Of a DNA stretch of 64,000 bases, positions 17,546 through 26,995 are shown piece by piece. The first letter of the stretch is position 1. Every line of letters begins with the position of its first letter. Position numbers and translations under genes: made by a program. The notes beneath the pieces were generated by a model. That model worked only from the letters and a program-made list of their open reading frames with translations. It made no database searches and was not told the origin of the DNA. Origin of the DNA: Lonepinella koalarum (GTDB taxonomy: Bacteria; Pseudomonadota; Gammaproteobacteria; Enterobacterales; Pasteurellaceae); contig NZ_CP170642.1 in NCBI RefSeq assembly GCF_042926695.1, positions 2,418,001 to 2,482,000 on the forward strand, in the 5' to 3' direction.

Positions 17546-18256
17546 ATGGTTGAAATTCATAAACTTTGTTTTTCTTTTGAAGATCAAATGATTTTCCGTG
17601 ATTTTAATTTTAGTTTAGCTTCTCGCCAATGGACAGCATTGCTAGGTGCATCAGGAATTGGTAAATCTACGCTTTTACGCTTGATTGCAGGATTAGAAAA
17701 AGATTATCAAGGTAAAATTATGCTGGCAGAAAACACAAGGTTAGCTTGGCTTGCACAGCAAGACAGTCTTTTCCCTTGGCTTTCGGTGTTGGATAATGTG
17801 CAATTACAGGCACATTTACAAGGTAAAACCAACCCCAAAACCCAACGAAAAGCCGAAGATTTATTGCAAGCAGTGAATATGTTGGCTCACAAACATAAAC
17901 CCTGTTATCAACTTTCAGGCGGGCAGAGGCAACGTGTGGCATTGGCTCGCACACTGATGTTAGACGCAGACTTAATTTTAATGGACGAGCCTTTTTCTGC
18001 ACTAGATGCGGTGACAAGATTGCAGTTACAACAGCTTGCTCGGCAGTTACTGAAAGATAAAACTGTACTGTTAATTACCCATGACCCACAAGAAGCATTG
18101 CGTTTGGCAGATCGTATTTTGGTGTTGAAAAATCATCCTGCACAATTATCTGATCCAATTGTACCTGCAAGTACTGCACCAAGGTTTTCACAAGATCCAC
18201 AATTATGGCAACTGGAACAACGATTATTTCGTGAATTACTTGGAGATAATCCATGA
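17546..18256 (+). CDS. thiZ: ABC transporter ATPase, thiamine-precursor type (ThiZ-like)
   Basis: 236 residues from the ATG at 17546 (a GTG at 17537 in frame adds three residues). Walker A is GASGIGKSTLL, the signature LSGGQRQRVALARTLM, Walker B LILMDEPFSALDA, and the H-loop LLITHDP. The closest families are the nitrate/sulfonate/taurine and HMP importer ATPases. The identity rests on the downstream NMT1/THI5-like binding protein. First gene of a three-gene operon overlapping the permease gene by 4 bp. No TPP riboswitch is visible in the upstream 110 bp. Confidence 0.85.
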   Translation: MVEIHKLCFSFEDQMIFRDFNFSLASRQWTALLGASGIGKSTLLRLIAGLEKDYQGKIMLAENTRLAWLAQQDSLFPWLSVLDNVQLQAHLQGKTNPKTQRKAEDLLQAVNMLAHKHKPCYQLSGGQRQRVALARTLMLDADLILMDEPFSALDAVTRLQLQQLARQLLKDKTVLLITHDPQEALRLADRILVLKNHPAQLSDPIVPASTAPRFSQDPQLWQLEQRLFRELLGDNP

Positions 18257-18999
18257 AGTCCTTGTTAAAAATAGTGTTACTTGGTTTTTCTCTTTGTCTT
18301 ATTTGGCAAAGTGCGGTGTATTTTTTAGCACTTCCGCATTATTTATTGCCAAGTCCAATGGACGTGGGGAATAAAGTGACGGAACGATCGGATTTGTTAT
18401 GGTTACATGCTAAAGTCACTTGCCTTGAAATTCTACTTGGATTGCTGTTAGGGTTAATATTAGGGCTGATTTCCGCTTTATTACTGGCATTATCCAAATG
18501 GCTTCGTTCTTTGCTATTGCCGTTATTAGTGATTTCACAAGCCATTCCTGTCTTTGCTATTGCCCCCTTGTTGGTGGTGTGGTTTGGTTATGGAATGGCA
18601 TCAAAAATCGCCATGACAATATTAATTATTTATTTTCCGGTTACTGCGGCTTGTTATGATGGTTTACGCAATACGCCAAAAGCTTGGTTGGAATTAGCGC
18701 AAACGATGCAAATTTCCCCTTGGTCGATGTTATTTAAAGTGCGTTTACCCGCCGCACTTCCATCTTTGGCATCGGGGTTACGCATTGCCGTCAGCATTGC
18801 GCCTATTGGCGCCGTGGTGGGAGAATGGGTCGGTTCATCACAAGGGTTAGGTTATTTAATGTTACACGCCAATGCACGTATGCAAGTGGATTTAATGTTT
18901 GCTGCATTGTTGGTTTTATTAGTTGTTACGCTCTGCTTGTATTTTATAGTAGATAAATTGTTAAACCTTTGGCTACCTTGGGCTAGCCATTTACGTTAG
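18253..18999 (+). CDS. thiX: ABC transporter permease, thiamine-precursor type (ThiX-like)
   Basis: 248 residues with six predicted membrane helices, starting with a signal-anchor-like helix (LLKIVLLGFSLCLIWQSAVYF). The permease EAA loop appears around ELAQTMQISPWSMLFKVRLP. Belongs to the SsuC/TauC/ThiX binding-protein-dependent permease family. Start overlaps thiZ by 4 bp (ATGA). The uptake signal at 18309 is in frame and encodes part of the first helix. Confidence 0.87.
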   Translation: MKSLLKIVLLGFSLCLIWQSAVYFLALPHYLLPSPMDVGNKVTERSDLLWLHAKVTCLEILLGLLLGLILGLISALLLALSKWLRSLLLPLLVISQAIPVFAIAPLLVVWFGYGMASKIAMTILIIYFPVTAACYDGLRNTPKAWLELAQTMQISPWSMLFKVRLPAALPSLASGLRIAVSIAPIGAVVGEWVGSSQGLGYLMLHANARMQVDLMFAALLVLLVVTLCLYFIVDKLLNLWLPWASHLR

Positions 19000-19009
19000 G
19001 AGACATCTT

Positions 19010-19960
19010 ATGAAAAAAATCTTCACATTTTTAACCGCAGTTTGGGCGATATTGGGAGTGGCATTCTCAGCACAAGCTAATGAAAAACTGACCTTGTTGC
19101 TGGATTGGTTTGTTAACCCTGATCACGCTAATATTATTATTGCTCAACAAAAAGGATTTTTTGCACAACAGGGATTAGATGTAGAGATTATTGAACCGAC
19201 TGATCCGTCCATGCCACCTAAATTAGTCGCCGCAGGGCAGGGTGATCTTGCGGTGAATTATCAGCCTCAGCTGGTTATGCAAGTAGAGCAAGGATTACCT
19301 TTGGTACGAGTCGGTACCATCATTGGTACACCACTTAATTCATTAACGGTACTGGAAAGTAGCCAAATTAAAAGTTTAGCCGATTTAAAAGGTAAAAAAA
19401 TCGGTTTTTCCGTCAGTGGTTTTGAAGATTCTTTATTGGAAAGAATGCTTAGTACGGTAGGACTTACTCGCAATGATGTGGAATTAGTCAATGTAAACTG
19501 GGCGTTATCGCAATCCTTGTTAAGTAAACAGGTCGATGCGGTGATCGGTGCATTTCGTAATTTTGAATTGCACGAATTAAACCTTGAAGGACATCAAGGC
19601 AGATTATTCTACCCTGAGCAATATGGCGTACCAAGTTATGAAGAACTGATTTTTGTGGCACAAGCAGGAAAACAAAATGATGTCAACATTAACAAATTTC
19701 TCACTGCCATTGAACAGGCGACAGCCTATATTAAACAAAATCCAGATCAAGCTTGGCAAGATTTTGTCAATTACAAGCCACAAGAGTTAAACAACGAACT
19801 CAATCGTCGTGCTTGGCAAGACACTATTCCATTACTTACTGATAACACTCGTCAGTTAAACCAAGAATTGTATCAACAAGTGGCACAGTTTATGCTAGAC
19901 AGCAAATTAATTAAAGCGGTGCCTGTTTTAGAGAATTATGCGGTAGAGCCGGCACGTTAA
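19010..19960 (+). CDS. thiY: Periplasmic binding protein, NMT1/THI5-like (ThiY-like)
   Basis: 316 residues. Signal peptide 1-23 (cleavage after FSAQA). The mature protein begins LTLLLDWFVNPDHANIIIAQ; this WFVNPDHA element is typical of the HMP/formyl-aminopyrimidine binding proteins ThiY. PSMPPKLVAAGQGDLAVNYQPQ lines the ligand site in the family. It starts 10 bp after thiX with a good ribosome site (taggaga). With thiZX it should import a pyrimidine precursor of thiamine such as HMP or formylaminopyrimidine; which one cannot be decided here. Confidence 0.88.
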   Translation: MKKIFTFLTAVWAILGVAFSAQANEKLTLLLDWFVNPDHANIIIAQQKGFFAQQGLDVEIIEPTDPSMPPKLVAAGQGDLAVNYQPQLVMQVEQGLPLVRVGTIIGTPLNSLTVLESSQIKSLADLKGKKIGFSVSGFEDSLLERMLSTVGLTRNDVELVNVNWALSQSLLSKQVDAVIGAFRNFELHELNLEGHQGRLFYPEQYGVPSYEELIFVAQAGKQNDVNINKFLTAIEQATAYIKQNPDQAWQDFVNYKPQELNNELNRRAWQDTIPLLTDNTRQLNQELYQQVAQFMLDSKLIKAVPVLENYAVEPAR

Positions 19961-19969
19961 TTTTACGCG

Positions 19970-20041
19970 ATACGGTGATCTGTCCCCTATGTTGGGAAAG
20001 TATCCAAGATTGAGAGACAGATCATCGTATGGGGTCTTTTT
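19970..20041. terminator. Long-stem terminator or small RNA candidate between thiY and rapA
   Basis: ATACGGTGATCTGTC (19970-19984) pairs with GACAGATCATCGTAT (20016-20030) over 15 positions with a single mismatch that could be a G-U pair, enclosing a 31-nt loop with a further CCC/GGG pairing. GGGGTCTTTTTA follows. The long stem and large loop are unusual for a plain terminator. Confidence 0.7.
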
Positions 20042-22934
20042 ATTGGCTCACTATCACTCTCAAACTATCCAATCGCCAGCGAGCTTGTTGTAAATGTTGT
20101 AATGCTTGTTGGTGCATTGTCTCTAAGCTGTTAATTTCATCTTGCCGAATAGCTGGATTGACAGCTTTTAATGCTGTCAGGCGTTCTAGTTCTTCGCTTA
20201 ATTGTTTATCTGCCAACTGTTTGGCTTGCGTAATAATTTGTTTAGACTCAAGCATCATCAAGTTTTCTCCAGCCTTAAGCATTTGTTCTAAATTGGGGCG
20301 AACCATTTTCACCATTTTGCTTGCCATGGTTTTTGCCATCGGTTTAAGCTGTTTTTCAAGATGTTCGAATGTCACATTGGGAGCGAGATTATTGCCTTTG
20401 CTATCTAACAATAAGCGTACAGGCGTAGGGGGTAAAAAACGGTTTAGCTGCAAACCTTTTGGCGCTTGGCTTTCCACTACGTAAATACATTCTAATAATA
20501 ATGTCCCTGTCGGTATTCTTTTATTGTTTAACAAGCAAGTGGCAGTTTTTCCAATATCGCTAGACAAGACTAAGTCAATGCCGTTGCGTAACATGGGGTG
20601 ATCCCAACTGAGAAATTCGACATCTTCACGTGCTAAGGCAACATCTCGGCTAAATGTTACCGTGATACCGTCTTCTTTTAAGCCAGGGAAATCAGGTACT
20701 AACATCGTGCCAGTGGGTGTAATGACAATGGATTGTTCGCCTAAGTCTTCTTGTTCTACGCCAATAATATCGAATAAATTTAAGGTGAAATTGATTAATT
20801 CAGGGCTGTTGTCTTGCTCGGCAATTTGATTTGCCAACTGTTGAGCCTGAATGCCACCGTTGGAATTTAATTCCAGTAAGCGATCTCGTCCATTTTCGAG
20901 TTCGTCTTTCAGCTTGGCACGTTGTTTAGCTGTTTCTTTGATGAAATCGGCAAAACCATCAAGTGCGGAAGGATGTTGTAAAAAATGTTGTAATTTTTCA
21001 CCGCACTTTTCAAATAACATTGCCCCCATTGGGCAGGTTTGTTCAAAGGCATTTAAGCCTTGGTGATACCAATCGGCTAACAAGGCTTGTGGCGTTTGAG
21101 CAAAACAAGGGACATGAATTTGAATTGCTTTAGTTTGCCCGATTCGGTCTAAACGCCCGATACATTGTTCTAATAAATCAGGATTACTTGGCAAGTTAAA
21201 CAGTACTAAATGTTGCGCAAATTGGAAATTTCGCCCTTCTGAACCGATGCTTGAACTGAGTAATACTTGAGCGCCTTGTTCTTGATCCGCAAAGTAAGCA
21301 GCGGCACGATCTCGTTCAATAATCGACATATTTTGATGAAATACCGCACTACGAATCCCTTCTTTTTCTCGCAAGGCTTGCTCTAACTGAATCGCAGTTT
21401 GAGCCAGTTGGCAAATCACTAACACTTTCTCCGTGCGGTGATTTTTTAAGAACGTGACCAACCAATCAAAACGGGGATCAAATTCGTACCATTTAGCATG
21501 GTCATTCATTTTCTGAAACAGCTGTTCTGGATAAAATAAACCCCGCTCAACCTTTTCACCGAGAGAACGCATCACTTTCATGGTATTTTCATATTGCTTA
21601 GGTAATTCAAGGGTGATCTGATGATAAATCCGTTGCGGAAAGCCTTTTACGCCTGATCTGGTATTACGGAATAACAATCGACTGGTACCGTGACGGTCGA
21701 TCAGATGACGAATGAGTTCTTGTCGAACGCTGGTTTTTTCTGGTTCGTTATGGCTCTCTAATACCTTAAATTGTGGCTCAATATCTTGTTCGGATAACAG
21801 ATCAGAAATGGCGTTTTTTTGCACCGCACTTAGAGGTTTTTGGGTCAGTAAAGTTTGTACTGCCTTGGCAACAGGTTGATAATTTTGCTGTTCTTGTAAG
21901 AACGCATGGTAATCATAAAAACGGTCATTATCTAATAAGCGTAAGCGGGCGAAATGCCCTTGTTGTCCGAGTTGTTCAGGCGTGGCAGTGAGGAGTAATA
22001 CAGACGGAATTTGTTGAGCTAAGGTTTCTACTAACTGATATGCTGTACTTGGATTTTCAGGTGACCATTGTAAATGATGTGCTTCATCTACAATCAACAT
22101 ATCAAATTGGCTTGCAATTAACTGTTGCATTCGTTTTGGATTTGCCACCAACCAATCAATGGAACAAATAATGCGGTTTTCCGTATCAAAAGGATTTCGC
22201 TCTTGTTCATCTTCGGTTGCAACAAAATCGCCAGCACGTTCTTCATCAAATAGCGAAAAATGCAAATTAAAACGGCGTAGCATTTCCACTAGCCATTGAT
22301 GTTGCAAGGTTTCTGGCAGCAGGATTAATACTCGATCGGCACGTTCGGCAAAAATTTGTTGTTGTAAAATCATGCCAGCTTCAATGGTTTTACCTAACCC
22401 AACTTCATCTGCTAACAATACTCGTGGTGCAATACGTTGTCCTACTTCTTTGGCAATATGTAGTTGGTGGGGAATTAAACCCGCTCGAATACCACATAGT
22501 CCACGTAAAGGAGATTGAAATTGTGCCTGTTGATGTTGTAAAGCACGATAACGCAAAACAAAGCGATCTGAGCGATCAATTTGTCCTGCGAATAATTTAT
22601 CTTGTGGTTGGCTAAAACTGATATTGCTGGCGAGTTCTATTTCTTTGATCACCATTTCTTCGCCATTATCTAGGCGTTGGGCTAAATACAGGGCAATATT
22701 ATTATTGATGATCGTATCGACGATTTTGGCCTGCCAGCCTTGTTGATGTGTGATGTGATCGTGCTTTTTGAACAGCACACGGGTTAAGGGGGCGGTGGCA
22801 ATGGCATACATTCGGGTTTCTTCTGATGCAGGGAAAAAAATGGTGACACTGCGGTGATTAAGCTCGGTGATCACGCCTAAACCGAGATCGTTCTCGCTTT
22901 CGCTGATCCAACGTTGACCGATAGCAAATGACAT
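20040..22934 (-). CDS. rapA: RapA, RNA polymerase-associated SWI2/SNF2 ATPase
   Basis: 964 residues from the ATG at 22934 (MSFAIGQRWISESENDLGLG matches the E. coli N-terminus; an ATG one codon earlier is less likely). Helicase motifs are LLADEVGLGKTIEAGMIL (I), LIVDEAHHLQW (DEAH, II), LLLTATPEQ (III) and IGRLDRIGQTKAIQIHVP (VI). Tandem Tudor-like N-terminal domains contact RNA polymerase. Recycles RNA polymerase after transcription. Stands alone on the minus strand, convergent with thiZXY. Uptake signals at 21000 and 21823 lie inside it. Confidence 0.97.
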   Translation of the reverse strand: MSFAIGQRWISESENDLGLGVITELNHRSVTIFFPASEETRMYAIATAPLTRVLFKKHDHITHQQGWQAKIVDTIINNNIALYLAQRLDNGEEMVIKEIELASNISFSQPQDKLFAGQIDRSDRFVLRYRALQHQQAQFQSPLRGLCGIRAGLIPHQLHIAKEVGQRIAPRVLLADEVGLGKTIEAGMILQQQIFAERADRVLILLPETLQHQWLVEMLRRFNLHFSLFDEERAGDFVATEDEQERNPFDTENRIICSIDWLVANPKRMQQLIASQFDMLIVDEAHHLQWSPENPSTAYQLVETLAQQIPSVLLLTATPEQLGQQGHFARLRLLDNDRFYDYHAFLQEQQNYQPVAKAVQTLLTQKPLSAVQKNAISDLLSEQDIEPQFKVLESHNEPEKTSVRQELIRHLIDRHGTSRLLFRNTRSGVKGFPQRIYHQITLELPKQYENTMKVMRSLGEKVERGLFYPEQLFQKMNDHAKWYEFDPRFDWLVTFLKNHRTEKVLVICQLAQTAIQLEQALREKEGIRSAVFHQNMSIIERDRAAAYFADQEQGAQVLLSSSIGSEGRNFQFAQHLVLFNLPSNPDLLEQCIGRLDRIGQTKAIQIHVPCFAQTPQALLADWYHQGLNAFEQTCPMGAMLFEKCGEKLQHFLQHPSALDGFADFIKETAKQRAKLKDELENGRDRLLELNSNGGIQAQQLANQIAEQDNSPELINFTLNLFDIIGVEQEDLGEQSIVITPTGTMLVPDFPGLKEDGITVTFSRDVALAREDVEFLSWDHPMLRNGIDLVLSSDIGKTATCLLNNKRIPTGTLLLECIYVVESQAPKGLQLNRFLPPTPVRLLLDSKGNNLAPNVTFEHLEKQLKPMAKTMASKMVKMVRPNLEQMLKAGENLMMLESKQIITQAKQLADKQLSEELERLTALKAVNPAIRQDEINSLETMHQQALQHLQQARWRLDSLRVIVSQ

Positions 22935-23134
22935 CATGTGGGGACACTCTTGTTATAAATTGGAGGCGTATTTTAGCAAAAATGAGCAAAAATAAAATTG
23001 AAATTTATGTATTAGATATTTTCCATAATGATAATTTAATAATTTAATTAGGTATGTTTTGTAATTTATACTTGACTTCACTAAAGTGCGGTGCAACAAT
23101 TCGTCTGTTTGTTATTAATATTAAGGAACCTGTT

Positions 23135-23821
23135 ATGAACTATATCAATGCCATTAAAAAAGAATTCTTTGGTGGTTGGAATACGATTGAAACTCTATGG
23201 ATTGTGGTTTTTGTTGGGGCTCAAATTTGGGCGTATGTACAAGAGCCAGATTCACCACTGGGAATGATTTCAGGAATTGCCGGATTGTTATGTGTTATTT
23301 TCGTCAGTAAAGGAAAAATCAGTAACTACTTCTTCGGGCTTATTTTTGCTTATACTTATTTTTATGTGGCTTGGGGGAGTAATTTTATTGGCGAAATGAA
23401 TACCACCTTGTATGTGTATATTCCAGCCCAATTTATTGGTTATTTTATGTGGAAAGCGAATATGCAAAATGACCAACAAGGCAATGAAGAAGTGATTGCT
23501 AAAGCCTTAACACCAACAGGTTGGCTGATTTTATTAGTGAGTATTGCGGTGTGTTCATTCTTCTTTATTCAGGCAGTAAAAGCGGCTGGTGGCAGTTCCG
23601 CCGCTTTAGATGGCACCACTACAATTATCACTTTTGCCGCTCAACTTTTGATGATTCTGCGTTATCGTGAACAATGGGCGTTATGGATCCTGTTGAATGT
23701 TCTCTCTATTGTGTTATGGGCGGAAACACCAGCAATGTATATTATGTATAGCGGTTACTTGTTGAACTCTATTTATGGGTATTATAACTGGACGAAATTA
23801 GTCAAAGTGGCAAGTAAATAA
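23135..23821 (+). CDS. pnuC: PnuC, nicotinamide riboside transporter
   Basis: 228 residues from the ATG at 23135, chosen because aaggaa lies 8 nt upstream; a longer frame to 23054 would run through an uptake signal. Seven membrane helices are expected. Trp-rich helices and the C-terminal SIYGYYNWTKL are diagnostic of PnuC. Facilitates nicotinamide riboside entry, trapped by phosphorylation by the ribosylnicotinamide kinase NadR (encoded at 55.6-56.9 kb). This is a key step of NAD supply in Pasteurellaceae that lack de novo synthesis. Uptake signal at 23084 in its leader. Confidence 0.93.
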   Translation: MNYINAIKKEFFGGWNTIETLWIVVFVGAQIWAYVQEPDSPLGMISGIAGLLCVIFVSKGKISNYFFGLIFAYTYFYVAWGSNFIGEMNTTLYVYIPAQFIGYFMWKANMQNDQQGNEEVIAKALTPTGWLILLVSIAVCSFFFIQAVKAAGGSSAALDGTTTIITFAAQLLMILRYREQWALWILLNVLSIVLWAETPAMYIMYSGYLLNSIYGYYNWTKLVKVASK

Positions 23822-23830
23822 GCATTCGTT

Positions 23831-23864
23831 AAGGGGAAATTGATCATATTTCCCCTTCTTTTTT
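23831..23864. terminator. Rho-independent terminator after pnuC
   Basis: AAGGGGAAAT (23831-23840) and ATTTCCCCTT (23848-23857) are perfect complements with a 7-nt loop, followed by CTTTTTT. It lies between convergent pnuC and lacZ. Confidence 0.92.
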
Positions 23865-23872
23865 ATGTTACC

Positions 23873-26800
23873 CTAGACAAATCTGAATTCAAATTCACAA
23901 TCCCATTCTGTTTCAGCTAACTGATATTGAGTGTTTAAACTTGGACCGCAAGAATTTGAACCGATACCACTCATTTTATAATCCACACATAAAATAGATC
24001 TGTTTTCTGGCACCAGTTGATAATTGTGTTTAACCGAATTAAGCTGTTCTTGGCTAAACGGCGAAAAATTGAAACTAAATGGCTCATTGCTGGTTACCCA
24101 AAATTCGTGATTTTTTGACCGCACTTTTAACCAGTGGCAACCGTAATGGCTACCATATTCTTGTGGTTTCAGGTAATCTACCGTTTGATTGAGCTTGCTT
24201 TGATGAATTGCTAACCAACTGGCATGATGTTTATCAAGATAACTTTCCGAGAGCTCAGAATCATTACCATAACCAAAATAGCTGGTCTGATCAAACTGTG
24301 GTGGTAGGAATAAACGCAGACCAAAACGTGGCAGAAATGGTAAATGTTTTGCTTTTTCGCTGTGAATTTTAATGGTTAATCCTGTCTCAGAAAAATGATA
24401 AATGACCGTAAGGGTTAAAATTCTCGCTTGGCTAGTTGCGACCAAACCACATTTGGCACGGATTTCAATAGCATGATTTGTTTTTTCAAGTGCAATATCA
24501 TAAGCCCGAGTTTCCGCTCGGTTAAAACCTGCGGCAATCCAGTATTCTTTGATTAAACTGTCATTATCTAAGCAGGCTCGCCAAATATTAAAATCTAAGG
24601 GTTGGCGTAATAAAGGTTCATTATGTTGGAAAATTTGACTAATGATTCCTTTGCATTTATCAAACTGATAAACAAGATTTTCCCCTTTAATTTCAATAAG
24701 ATTACCGGTTTCGGTATAATTCCACGGTGTATTTTCTCTTGGGGGCTTTGGTAATTGGAAAGAATTTGCTGGAAATAGATTAATTTGGTCGAATCCTAAT
24801 TCATGATGTTGTGCGATCAAAGCGGTGGCTTTTTTCTGATAATAACGTAATTCTAGCGTCCAAACATGACCATTATCGGCGGGTAAATCAAAGGGTAATT
24901 GCGTTTCTTGATGAGGTTCAAGATTTATCTCGGTTATCCATTTCTCTGCAATCATCTGACCATTCTCACTTAATTTAATTTGAATTTCAGCGAAATCTTG
25001 TAAATTAGAAAAATCCAAATAATTGGTCAGAAAAATTTTCCCCTGCTTAATCGTAGCTCTTATCGGGCGGTTAACATTTTTAAGTTCAAGCAAACTACTA
25101 TGCGGTTTACGATCAGGCGAAACCAGCCCATCCACACAAAAATTACCGTCATTAGGGTTATCACCAAAATCACCACCATAGCCAAAATGTCCGTTAGCAA
25201 GGTAAGGTGCATGATCACACCATTCCCAGATAAAACCACCTGCGGCATAGGCATGATACTGAAAAACTTGCCAGTAATCTTCCAAATCACCACAAGAATT
25301 ACCCATAGCATGACTATATTCACAAAGTAAATAAGGGCGAGTTTGAGGTTGACGACAATAGTGAGCAATGTCTGCTGTGGATGTGTACATTTCACTGTGA
25401 AAATCCAAATTTGACCAGTCATTTTGGTGTGTGGAATGTTGGAAAATCGCATTTTCATAATGAACTAAACGACTTGGATCACGAGATTTTATCCAACTTG
25501 CCGCTTGTTCAAAATTTTCGCCATAGCCGGATTCGTTGCCTAATGACCAAATTAAGATCGAGGTGCGGTTTTTGTCACGCTCAATATGTGCCAACGTGCG
25601 GTCTAAAATGGCCTTTTGCCATGCTGGGGAGCGAGCCATATAACAGTAATTATCAATGGTTTGCTGACGAACTTTATCCGCATCTTGGGTAATTTTTGCC
25701 CCAAGTAAAATACTTTTTTCCGGCTGTGCTACATACACCGCATTGGTGCCATGGCTTTCTATATCACTTTCACTGATGAGATAAAATCCAAATTGATCAC
25801 AGAGTTCCGCAAACCATGGACTATTGGGATAATGTGCGGTACGAATGGCATTAATATTATGCTGTTTCATTAAGGTTAAATCAGTGATGGCTTGTTCCAT
25901 ATTAATGGCGTAACCTGTTTTGGGATCGCTATCGTGACGATTTACGCCTTTAAATTTAATCGCTTGTTGGTTAAATAACAATACACCATTTTTAACTTCA
26001 ATATGACGAAAACCAATTCTTTGACAAATCGTTTCTTGTCCTGTGTTTAGCAATAAACAATAAAGCTGCGGTGATTCCGCATTCCATAATTGCACTTGTT
26101 CAAGTTGATATTGTAACTGTTGTTTGGCGACCGAACTGATGATTAAATTACCTTGTGGATCAAAGAGTTGCCATGAAATTTCAACCGGTTCTTGGCGGAA
26201 AGAAAATGCTACATTTAGCACCGCAGTTTGTAAATTATCGGTGAATGTCGTGCGGATAAAAAAATCTTGTAAATAATTTTGTTCTCGTTCAAGTAAATAA
26301 ACATCTCGGAAAATCCCGGACATACGGAATTTATCTTGATCTTCTAGATAGCTACCGTCACACCATTTCAATACCAACATATGTAATTGATTTTCGCCTT
26401 GTTGCAAATAATCGGTAAGATCAAATTCTGCAGTAGCATGGCTAACTTGGGAATAACCAACAAATTTTTGATTAACATATAAAAATAAACAACTATCCAC
26501 TCCTTCAAAATTGATCAAATAACGTTTATGCGAACGCTTATTTAATTCGATACAACGATGATAAAGTCCACAGGGATTTTGTTGCGGCACAAAAGGCGGA
26601 TCAAAGGGAAAAGGGTAATTTACATTGGTGTAATGATGTTGGTCAAAACCATGATTTTGCCAGTTAGACGGCACCGGAATATGTTGTTCAAAAGGATATT
26701 GTAAGAAATTTTCAGGAAGATCATGATAAGAAGCAAAATAGGCAAAATCCCAGTCGCCATTAAGTGAGGTGAAAAAAAGAGAATGTTCTCTGCTATTTTT

Positions 26801-26911
26801 TTGACTATTTTCCACCGCACTTTGGGGATTTTCATAGGGGATAAAATAGGCGTGATGGGGCGTGGTATTGATATGGAGAATTTGCGGATCTTGATAATAA
26901 TTCGGTAGCAT
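23873..26911 (-). CDS. lacZ: Beta-galactosidase, glycoside hydrolase family 2
   Basis: 1012 residues from the ATG at 26911, preceded by aaggaa 8 nt upstream; the frame extends to a TTG at 26935 without a ribosome site. GH2 architecture with sugar-binding, immunoglobulin-like and TIM-barrel domains and the C-terminal beta-sandwich of LacZ. The acid/base Glu is in ILIWSLGNESGYG and the nucleophile Glu in LLCEYSHAMGNS. Catalysis is cytoplasmic hydrolysis of lactose and related galactosides. No lacY or lacI is adjacent. Downstream of the ula terminator on the same strand; its galactoside may enter by MelB. Confidence 0.95.
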   Translation of the reverse strand: MLPNYYQDPQILHINTTPHHAYFIPYENPQSAVENSQKNSREHSLFFTSLNGDWDFAYFASYHDLPENFLQYPFEQHIPVPSNWQNHGFDQHHYTNVNYPFPFDPPFVPQQNPCGLYHRCIELNKRSHKRYLINFEGVDSCLFLYVNQKFVGYSQVSHATAEFDLTDYLQQGENQLHMLVLKWCDGSYLEDQDKFRMSGIFRDVYLLEREQNYLQDFFIRTTFTDNLQTAVLNVAFSFRQEPVEISWQLFDPQGNLIISSVAKQQLQYQLEQVQLWNAESPQLYCLLLNTGQETICQRIGFRHIEVKNGVLLFNQQAIKFKGVNRHDSDPKTGYAINMEQAITDLTLMKQHNINAIRTAHYPNSPWFAELCDQFGFYLISESDIESHGTNAVYVAQPEKSILLGAKITQDADKVRQQTIDNYCYMARSPAWQKAILDRTLAHIERDKNRTSILIWSLGNESGYGENFEQAASWIKSRDPSRLVHYENAIFQHSTHQNDWSNLDFHSEMYTSTADIAHYCRQPQTRPYLLCEYSHAMGNSCGDLEDYWQVFQYHAYAAGGFIWEWCDHAPYLANGHFGYGGDFGDNPNDGNFCVDGLVSPDRKPHSSLLELKNVNRPIRATIKQGKIFLTNYLDFSNLQDFAEIQIKLSENGQMIAEKWITEINLEPHQETQLPFDLPADNGHVWTLELRYYQKKATALIAQHHELGFDQINLFPANSFQLPKPPRENTPWNYTETGNLIEIKGENLVYQFDKCKGIISQIFQHNEPLLRQPLDFNIWRACLDNDSLIKEYWIAAGFNRAETRAYDIALEKTNHAIEIRAKCGLVATSQARILTLTVIYHFSETGLTIKIHSEKAKHLPFLPRFGLRLFLPPQFDQTSYFGYGNDSELSESYLDKHHASWLAIHQSKLNQTVDYLKPQEYGSHYGCHWLKVRSKNHEFWVTSNEPFSFNFSPFSQEQLNSVKHNYQLVPENRSILCVDYKMSGIGSNSCGPSLNTQYQLAETEWDCEFEFRFV

Positions 26912-26933
26912 AGCCAATTCCTTGTTTGAGGAC

Positions 26934-26960
26934 AAAAATAAGGGGAGATTTAACCCCCTT
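26934..26960 (-). terminator. Terminator of the ulaA-C-D arm, immediately upstream of lacZ
   Basis: On the minus strand AAGGGG-GTTAAAT-CTCCCCTT is followed by ATTTTTG. The plus-strand arms are 26940-26945 and 26955-26960. A TATAAT on the minus strand lies just before the hairpin, so transcripts starting there would carry the hairpin in the lacZ leader. Confidence 0.8.
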
Positions 26961-26995
26961 ATTATATAATCAATTTATTGGCATGAGAAAGCCGA

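Noticed and set aside
25060..25692. Long overlapping frames on both strands inside lacZ
   Set aside because: Shadows of lacZ: no ribosome sites, no recognisable domains, unnatural composition.
26912..26935. Eight-residue N-terminal extension of LacZ
   Set aside because: It would start at TTG without a ribosome site; the ATG at 26911 has aaggaa at the right distance.
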